From positions 10,416,001-10,480,000 of the forward strand of contig NC_067203.1 of the NCBI RefSeq assembly GCF_026262505.1: a stretch of DNA of 64,000 nucleotides. Reading direction: 5' to 3'. Position 1 is the stretch's first letter. The number at the start of each line of letters is the position of its first letter. Of this stretch, positions 59,102 through 64,000 are shown in pieces. The notes below the pieces were generated by a model. The model had not been told where the DNA came from. It saw nothing but the letters and a program-made list of their open reading frames with translations, and did no database searches. Both the position numbers and the translations under genes were made by a program. The DNA is from Trichomonas vaginalis G3. Lineage: Eukaryota; Parabasalia; Trichomonadida; Trichomonadidae.

Positions 59102-59464
59102 ATGGACGCACAGAACTTAGCGAATGCACAGCAACCTGGACAACCAAACCCAGAGAATATTCCAAATGAAGTTAGAATACAAACTGCAATGGCAAACTAT
59201 GGTCAAGTGCCAACAGATGTACAAATGCAAACTGCCATGTCAAATGACGCTGCGTTAGGTTTGCCACCATGGTATGCAAATATGAGATGGAAAGAGTTTT
59301 ATACAAACCCTGAAGTGGGATATAAACAACTTTATGCAGATGACGCGAACACAGGAGTTGACCCAGAATATGTTTTCTACCAGAGGAGAAACAGAATGTA
59401 TGAGCTCCAGTTAAAGAATGCTATGGAACTCAACAGGAAACGTAAGAGACTAGGCGGACATTAG
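59102..59464 (+). CDS. Conserved Maverick protein (120 aa)
   Basis: Identical to the element 2 copy at 29848-30210 in protein and, by eye, in DNA, including the flanking promoter motif. Gln/Asn/Pro-rich start, repeat QTAMxNxxQVP, Trp/Tyr-rich centre, basic end. Such perfect identity next to diverged neighbours suggests recent exchange or strong constraint. Confidence 0.6.
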   Translation: MDAQNLANAQQPGQPNPENIPNEVRIQTAMANYGQVPTDVQMQTAMSNDAALGLPPWYANMRWKEFYTNPEVGYKQLYADDANTGVDPEYVFYQRRNRMYELQLKNAMELNRKRKRLGGH

Positions 59465-59482
59465 ATTTTTACATATAGTAAA

Positions 59483-59725
59483 ATGGGTTTCTTCAGTAAG
59501 ATAGGAAACTTCTTTCGAAATGTTGGAAGAGGTATATGGAATGGAATAAAATCTGTCGGAAAAGGAATTTGGAACGGAGTCAAAAATATTGGTAAAAGAG
59601 TAGGTCAGTTCGTTGGTATTATACCTAAAGACCCTGAACCAGAAGAACAAGCTCCTGTTATACAACAGCCTGAACCTGCACCACAGTCTAGTTGGCAACC
59701 AAATCCAACACCTCAACCGTATTAA
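59483..59725 (+). CDS. Small amphipathic, membrane-active-like virion protein
   Basis: 80 residues, differing from the element 2 copy only at two spots (SVGKG for TVGRG). Two Gly/Trp/Lys amphipathic helices, then a Pro/Gln-rich tail ending TPQPY. Protein VI-like by layout only. Confidence 0.5.
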   Translation: MGFFSKIGNFFRNVGRGIWNGIKSVGKGIWNGVKNIGKRVGQFVGIIPKDPEPEEQAPVIQQPEPAPQSSWQPNPTPQPY

Positions 59726-59729
59726 AAAA

Positions 59730-60578
59730 TTATATTTTTACCGTTCGATAGTAGTTGTATATGAAACTAAGTTCTAAGTAAAACGCATGGTATAATGGAA
59801 TTATTCTTTTTCTTCCATCTGTAGTAAACCATACTTGAAAGTCTGAAATACTTCCACTTGGTGGTTCGTATAACTTTGTAGGTTTTTCGTAAAAGTCATT
59901 TGCCAAGCATAAGAAAGAGTTTTGGGCGCCAGAAAATGAAGCATGAACAATAATAGCAGCTGGGTCGAAAACATCTTTAAATAAATATGGTTCATCTCTT
60001 GCATATCGACTGTAAATATTTGCTAAAGGAAGTTCGACTTTCTGATTTAACATTCTTTGCAAATAATACCATGACATTGCAGTGAATTCTGTATATATTT
60101 GTTCGTCTTTATTTGGATTGTTTTCGTAGATTTGAAATGACACTTGTGAATTTTGTTTGTCATATACAATTCTCACATAAAGTGTGCTCTCGGTATTTGC
60201 ATATTCATCAGCATATTTTGCATAACATGAATTTATTTTATCTTCTATATTTTTTAACGCAGTCTGTAGAGAAGATGAAAGGTCAACTTGTATTAGCTCA
60301 ATTTCTTCCCACATTTTTCGTTTCCCTTCAGATATATAATCTATATGAAACCTTACAATAAATGGAAAACTTTTATCTTCTACAGACACAAATTTTATTC
60401 TACGAAAGCCAATAGCTTTTGTGACAGATGGGTCTCTTAGCCATCTTAATGGGTAGTCAAAACGATAGCCTTCATGCTTTACGGTCTCTGTCTCAAACTT
60501 TTGACCGACATTAGTAAAAAGTTCATCTAATGGTTTAGTTGTAGCAACTCTTGAATTTTCTTTTTCTATTGGAAGCAT
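59730..60578 (-). CDS. Putative minor virion protein
   Basis: 282 residues, intact reference for the broken element 2 copy. Beta-rich, no signal or membrane segment. It begins MLPIEKENSRVATTKP; conserved blocks are YPLRWLRDPSVTKAIGF and VHASFSGAQNSFLCLANDFY, shared with the element 1 gene at 14557-15438. Head to head with the fibre gene across 18 bp, convergent with the small amphipathic gene. Probably a capsid component whose exact position is unknown. Confidence 0.55.
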   Translation of the reverse strand: MLPIEKENSRVATTKPLDELFTNVGQKFETETVKHEGYRFDYPLRWLRDPSVTKAIGFRRIKFVSVEDKSFPFIVRFHIDYISEGKRKMWEEIELIQVDLSSSLQTALKNIEDKINSCYAKYADEYANTESTLYVRIVYDKQNSQVSFQIYENNPNKDEQIYTEFTAMSWYYLQRMLNQKVELPLANIYSRYARDEPYLFKDVFDPAAIIVHASFSGAQNSFLCLANDFYEKPTKLYEPPSGSISDFQVWFTTDGRKRIIPLYHAFYLELSFIYNYYRTVKI

Positions 60579-60596
60579 ATTTTATCTAGAATAAAA
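60579..60596. promoter_or_regulatory. 18-bp bidirectional promoter region
   Basis: ATTTTATCTAGAATAAAA, identical to the element 2 gap at 31329-31346. Confidence 0.55.
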
Positions 60597-61979
60597 ATGT
60601 CGAAAGATATTGCTTCCATGAGAGAAATACAACACAACCGACAACTCATTATGCAAGCTCTAAATAAGAACACAACAAACTTTTCAAACTATTCTAAGAT
60701 ATCTGAGTCATTGAAAGAAGGAAACTTAAAACTGACATTAAACCCAATGACAGATGAGTTTCTATTTCAAGACAAGAAGAACAATACTGTCTGTATAAAT
60801 CCAACAAAAGGAACTTTAAACGAGAAACCTATAAATGAACTTCTTTTGAAAGCAGATGTTGACAACAAAGCTGACAAAGAATATGTTGACAATAAAATGT
60901 CAAGTGAAGTGACAAGAGCTGAAAACGAATATTCTAAAAAGACTCATACACATTCTATATCTGATATTACAAACTTACAAGAAACCTTAAACAGGAAAGC
61001 GGATGAGGAACTTGTGGCTAGTGTGTTAGCGAAGAAGGCGGATAAGGAATATGTGGATGAAAAAGATAATGAAATTAAAGAAAAGGTTGAACGGTATCAT
61101 GAATGGACATCGAAGATTTTTAAAACTAAAGCTAATACAGGATGGGTTTCAGGATGTTTAGACCTTAAAGCAGATAAAACTTATGTTAACGATGAGTTAG
61201 AGAAGAAAGCAAATAAGACTCATACACATACATCTTCTGAAATAACAGACTTAAACGTTAGCCTTGAAAAGAAAGCAGACAAGAACCATACACATGATTT
61301 CTTCACAACTGTTGCTATAGAAAGTATTGAAGGAACGGTTGAAGAAACTGGTGGGGATGTATTATATTATAAACCTCCTAACTTTCCACAAGGTTTAACA
61401 TCGGATGACGACATAACGACGATGAGAAACATTAGATGTAAAGATGTTTATGTCATGAAGGATGAACATAATATTAAATTCACTGCTCAAGATTTATATG
61501 ACAAGAAAGCAGACAAAACAGAGCTTCAAACATTAAAGACAGAAATACTTCAAACATTATATCCTGTTGGTTCTATTTATACGTCAATGAACTCTACCAG
61601 ACCAGAAGTAGTACTTGGTTTTGGAACTTGGACTCAAATAGTCGACAGGTTTTTGTATTGTGCAAACTCTTCAAAGGAAACAGGTGGAAGTAAAACGATT
61701 TCAGGTGAAAATTTACCTGCGCACAGTCACTACATAGATTTAAGTACATCTCAAGCAGGTTGGCATAAGCATAAATTTTGGGATTGGTCAGCAATGAAAA
61801 AAGGTAAAGGATATGATGTTAAAGACGACGTTCAGTTTGCTATAAATTGTTTCTGGGGTAACACTCAGGGAGATGGAAACCATACACATCGCGTTACAGG
61901 ATATACGCAAACAACGGGACAAAGTAAAGACTACATGCCACCTTACATGACAGTTTACGCATGGTATAGAAATGCTTAG
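60597..61979 (+). CDS. Phage-like fibre protein with gp10/collar-type C-terminal domain
   Basis: 460 residues, intact. Conserved N-terminal attachment part (REIQHNRQLIMQALNKNTTN), then a shaft of KADKEYVD, KKTHTHSISDITNL and KKADKNHTH repeats, and a C-terminal domain from about 318 (LYPVGSIYTSMNSTRPEVVL; GTWTQIVDRFLYC; HSHYID; NHTHRV; DYMPPYMTVYAWYR). This tip matches phage baseplate/tail-fibre gp10-type domains. A shaft cassette (IESIEGTVE to KFTAQDLYDKKADK) is shared with the element 1 fibre. Probable receptor-binding protein of the particle; likely trimeric. Confidence 0.8.
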   Translation: MSKDIASMREIQHNRQLIMQALNKNTTNFSNYSKISESLKEGNLKLTLNPMTDEFLFQDKKNNTVCINPTKGTLNEKPINELLLKADVDNKADKEYVDNKMSSEVTRAENEYSKKTHTHSISDITNLQETLNRKADEELVASVLAKKADKEYVDEKDNEIKEKVERYHEWTSKIFKTKANTGWVSGCLDLKADKTYVNDELEKKANKTHTHTSSEITDLNVSLEKKADKNHTHDFFTTVAIESIEGTVEETGGDVLYYKPPNFPQGLTSDDDITTMRNIRCKDVYVMKDEHNIKFTAQDLYDKKADKTELQTLKTEILQTLYPVGSIYTSMNSTRPEVVLGFGTWTQIVDRFLYCANSSKETGGSKTISGENLPAHSHYIDLSTSQAGWHKHKFWDWSAMKKGKGYDVKDDVQFAINCFWGNTQGDGNHTHRVTGYTQTTGQSKDYMPPYMTVYAWYRNA

Positions 61980-62935
61980 TCGTCATTTTCAACTTCTTTA
62001 GCATATTCGTCAGGAGTTGTCTTATATTTGTTAGGAACTGTCTTTGAAAGTATACCACCTTGAACTTTGACAAGTTTGAAACGAGGTCTGACAATAGTAG
62101 TTTTATCTTCTGCTTGCAGTGTGTACATTTTGCCATGTTTGCCTAAAACTTCATAATATTCTCTTGTATACTTTCTTCTATTTTTACGAACACGAATGTG
62201 AGTACCTGTCGAGTTCCCATTGTTGTCATAGTCAATAGTATTTTCATATGGGTCGCGTTTAGGTATTTCTATTTTTACTTTGTCACCTTTCTGAAGTTTG
62301 AAGCCCGGCATTCTTTCTTGTTTGTCTCTTTTGACTAAATTATTAAATATATAGTCTTTCTCTAAGTCGGGGTTGTTTTTCATTTCTTCGGGGGAGTGGT
62401 TTCCCAAACCTTTTTGTTTACGGTTATTGTAAATATTTAAAACTTGTCTCATCTTTGCCATGGAGAAGTGTCTATACTTGTCGTCATATGACATTTCATT
62501 TGCTTCACCACCTTGTGGTTGGTTTAAGTCTCTTAACATTTTTATACATCCGTCAATGACACCAAGAGCAGAATGGTTTTGGTCGACAATGAAATATTGG
62601 TTTACATTTTTTGAACGCAGATAGTTTTTAATATCATCTGATTTGAAAGAACTTTCACAGTCAGATGTCAGTTTTGTTGGATGGTATTTGTCAACGAATA
62701 TTGTCAAAGCAGTTTTCACATCTAAAATATTTTTGGACCATAATGGTATGGCTTCACAGTATCTTGTGTTTTGACCAACAAATATTAACCAGTATGGTGG
62801 TCCATCTTCTCTATACCTCGGAATGTTTTCCAAGATATCCATAAACCAAGCATTTGGTGTTGAACTAAAGATTTTTATCATGAGTGCTTTCTTTGTCGCT
62901 TTAGAAACATAGGGGTCCTTGTTTGGATTCGTCAT
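61976..62935 (-). CDS. Maverick retroviral-type integrase (rve)
   Basis: 319 residues, intact. Catalytic positions: WFMDIL (D33), TSDCESSF (D92) and LGVIDGCIKMLRD (D128 in the place of Glu). The C-terminal half has an SH3/chromo-like beta fold (KGDKVKIEIPKRDPYEN; YYEVLGKHGKMYTLQAED). Stop overlaps the fibre stop by 4 bp. It would insert the linear element with a 6-bp duplication. Asp for Glu may preserve metal binding; activity is uncertain. Confidence 0.85.
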   Translation of the reverse strand: MTNPNKDPYVSKATKKALMIKIFSSTPNAWFMDILENIPRYREDGPPYWLIFVGQNTRYCEAIPLWSKNILDVKTALTIFVDKYHPTKLTSDCESSFKSDDIKNYLRSKNVNQYFIVDQNHSALGVIDGCIKMLRDLNQPQGGEANEMSYDDKYRHFSMAKMRQVLNIYNNRKQKGLGNHSPEEMKNNPDLEKDYIFNNLVKRDKQERMPGFKLQKGDKVKIEIPKRDPYENTIDYDNNGNSTGTHIRVRKNRRKYTREYYEVLGKHGKMYTLQAEDKTTIVRPRFKLVKVQGGILSKTVPNKYKTTPDEYAKEVENDD

Positions 62936-62952
62936 TTTTTACCCTATAAGAA
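62936..62952. promoter_or_regulatory. 17-bp bidirectional promoter region
   Basis: TTTTTTACCCTATAAGA-type gap between the divergent integrase and membrane-active-like gene starts. Confidence 0.45.
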
Positions 62953-63354
62953 ATGGGTTTATTTGGCGCATTAGCAGGAGTTGCATCCAGATTTTTGCCC
63001 GCAGTGGGAACAATAGCCAGAGGTGCATTTGGAATTGGAAGGAAGATTTTGAGTACATTAGGTATACTTAAAGAGAAAGCACAACCTATTATACAAACTG
63101 TACAGAAAGGTTGGGATGTAGCACGAGATGCAGCAAATCTTATTCCAAATCCTGAAACAAGAGGAAAAGTTCAAGGATGGATGGACAATGTAGGAAGACA
63201 AGCAGGAAACTATTATAACAAAGCAAATGACTACTATAACCAAGCAGGACACTATATGGACCAAGGTGAAAGATTCTTTAACAGAGGATATAACCATGCA
63301 CAACAGTGGGTAAACAATAACCAACCTCAACCGCCTCAAACGTGGGGAATGTAA
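62953..63354 (+). CDS. Membrane-active-like virion protein (133 aa)
   Basis: The N-terminal 45 residues form a Gly/Ala/Phe-rich hydrophobic to amphipathic helix region (MGLFGALAGVASRFLPAVGT), followed by a helical Gln/Asn/Tyr-rich body with a repeated motif (YYNKANDYYNQAGHYMDQGE) and a Pro/Gln tail (QPQPPQTWGM). This resembles internal lytic or scaffold proteins of icosahedral viruses in layout. Intact, unlike the element 2 copy. Confidence 0.5.
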   Translation: MGLFGALAGVASRFLPAVGTIARGAFGIGRKILSTLGILKEKAQPIIQTVQKGWDVARDAANLIPNPETRGKVQGWMDNVGRQAGNYYNKANDYYNQAGHYMDQGERFFNRGYNHAQQWVNNNQPQPPQTWGM

Positions 63355-63373
63355 AATTTTTTACTGAGATGAA

Positions 63374-63526
63374 ATGAACAATACAGCATTGAGACAAATG
63401 GGTTCAAGATGGATTTGTCGACTTCCAGCAGTTACACCACGTGTTTGTCAAGTTCTTCCTATACCTCAGGAAGTTTTAGACCGACTTAAAAAACCTAAAC
63501 AACCAGTTGAAAACAAACCAAACTAA
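63374..63526 (+). CDS. Small basic conserved protein (50 aa)
   Basis: Copy of 33929-34084 with one residue fewer (TPRVC for TQPRVC). Preserved frame in both elements supports a real gene. Confidence 0.5.
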   Translation: MNNTALRQMGSRWICRLPAVTPRVCQVLPIPQEVLDRLKKPKQPVENKPN

Positions 63527-63545
63527 AATTTTTTACTGAGATGAA

Positions 63546-64000
63546 ATGACCGAAGAAGTTGAAACGGTAGATTTGACACCACAAACAAAAAGTTCAGAAC
63601 CATTGTCAAAACCTGTCAAAGAACTTACAGATGAAGAGAAAAATTCAATAATAGAAAGTGCCAGGTCTGGAAATACAAACCCTAACTACAAAGTCACTTT
63701 TCATAGAAATGGAACGGCTAGTATCTCAAAAAAGAAACAGACTCTCACAAATAAAATATTGAAGTCTGAAGGAGTTTATGAGACAACAGATGGAAAAGTT
63801 TACTTCACTGACCAACAGTTCATTATAGAACATCTCATTGACTTAGAGTCGAAATATTCTAAACTTTACAACAAACACAAAAAGTTGAAAGGAAAACAAA
63901 AACAAATGGCATATGATATTTATGAAGATGTTGACGACACAACTGTTCCTGCAGGTGAGGTAAAGTCAGAGGAACCGAAAAGTGACGAAAAACCGATAGA
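63546..64000 (+). CDS. Charged coiled-coil Maverick protein, cut by the window edge
   Basis: Start MTEEVETVDLTPQTKSSEPL; the readable part is collinear with 34103-34560 of element 2, including the FTDQQFIIEHLIDLESK helix and the acidic low-complexity part. The end lies outside the window. Confidence 0.6.
   Translation, partial: MTEEVETVDLTPQTKSSEPLSKPVKELTDEEKNSIIESARSGNTNPNYKVTFHRNGTASISKKKQTLTNKILKSEGVYETTDGKVYFTDQQFIIEHLIDLESKYSKLYNKHKKLKGKQKQMAYDIYEDVDDTTVPAGEVKSEEPKSDEKPI

Larger units (their letters stand above)
57554..64000. mobile_element. Maverick/Polinton element 3 (left part)
   Basis: It begins with 27 A and the same GC-hairpin terminus as element 2 and continues to the window edge. 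From 58,943 on it is collinear with element 2 from 29,690, gene by gene, but with intact genes. The presumed target duplication next to it is CGGTTC (57548-57553), not testable here. Confidence 0.88.

Overview
The window looks like chromosomal DNA of a trichomonad parasite, most likely Trichomonas vaginalis or a close relative. The evidence is: AT-rich intergenic DNA, intronless genes, initiator-like TCAY(T/A) boxes 10-45 nt before start codons, a GP63-like surface metalloprotease, ankyrin-repeat genes, a Tom22-like protein, and three large Maverick/Polinton-type elements. I made these assignments by reading motifs; no database search was possible.

Layout. 1-~16,980: part of Maverick element 1 (left end outside the window). 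It carries a protein-primed PolB with exonuclease motifs, two KilA-N proteins, a retroviral-type integrase, a phage-like fibre, a packaging ATPase and several virion-like genes. 16,986-18,770: an IS3-like DDE transposase with an intact D,D(35)E triad, followed by six copies of a 121-bp tandem repeat. 18,770-28,564: host DNA with tRNA-Lys(CTT), a broken and an intact ankyrin gene, GP63, an LCAT-family protein whose nucleophile is Asp, a hypothetical gene and a Tom22-like gene. 28,565-53,570: a complete 25.0-kb Maverick (element 2) bounded by poly(A)/poly(T) plus GC-hairpin terminal inverted repeats and a 6-bp target duplication, GAAATA. It carries a Dam-like methylase, fibre, integrase, degenerate PolB, an HNH-type gene, ATPase, SF3 helicase, penton-like and major capsid proteins and a long coiled-coil virion protein; most of these genes carry frameshifts. 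53,577-57,553: host DNA resumes with a coiled-coil gene, a broken zinc phospholipase C gene and a hypothetical gene. 57,554-64,000: left part of Maverick element 3, closely related to the left part of element 2 but with intact genes. It has lost the methylase and gained a 1.2-kb repeat array in its place.

How it works together. The elements combine an integration module (integrase, inverted repeats), a replication module (PolB, SF3 helicase) and a virion module (ATPase, capsid, penton-like, fibre and membrane-active small proteins). They therefore look like integrated virus genomes. Many genes are arranged head to head across only 16-25 bp, with a shared near-symmetric AT motif.

Most notable: (i) four GC-rich double-hairpin inserts inside element 1 genes; two of them align without gaps over 37 positions, and their stem differences are compensatory; (ii) a family of intergenic palindromes built round GTTAGATCTAAC whose arms also co-vary between copies; (iii) terminal hairpins of element 2 whose left and right inner stems differ in a compensatory way; (iv) fibre genes that share swappable cassettes between otherwise different elements.
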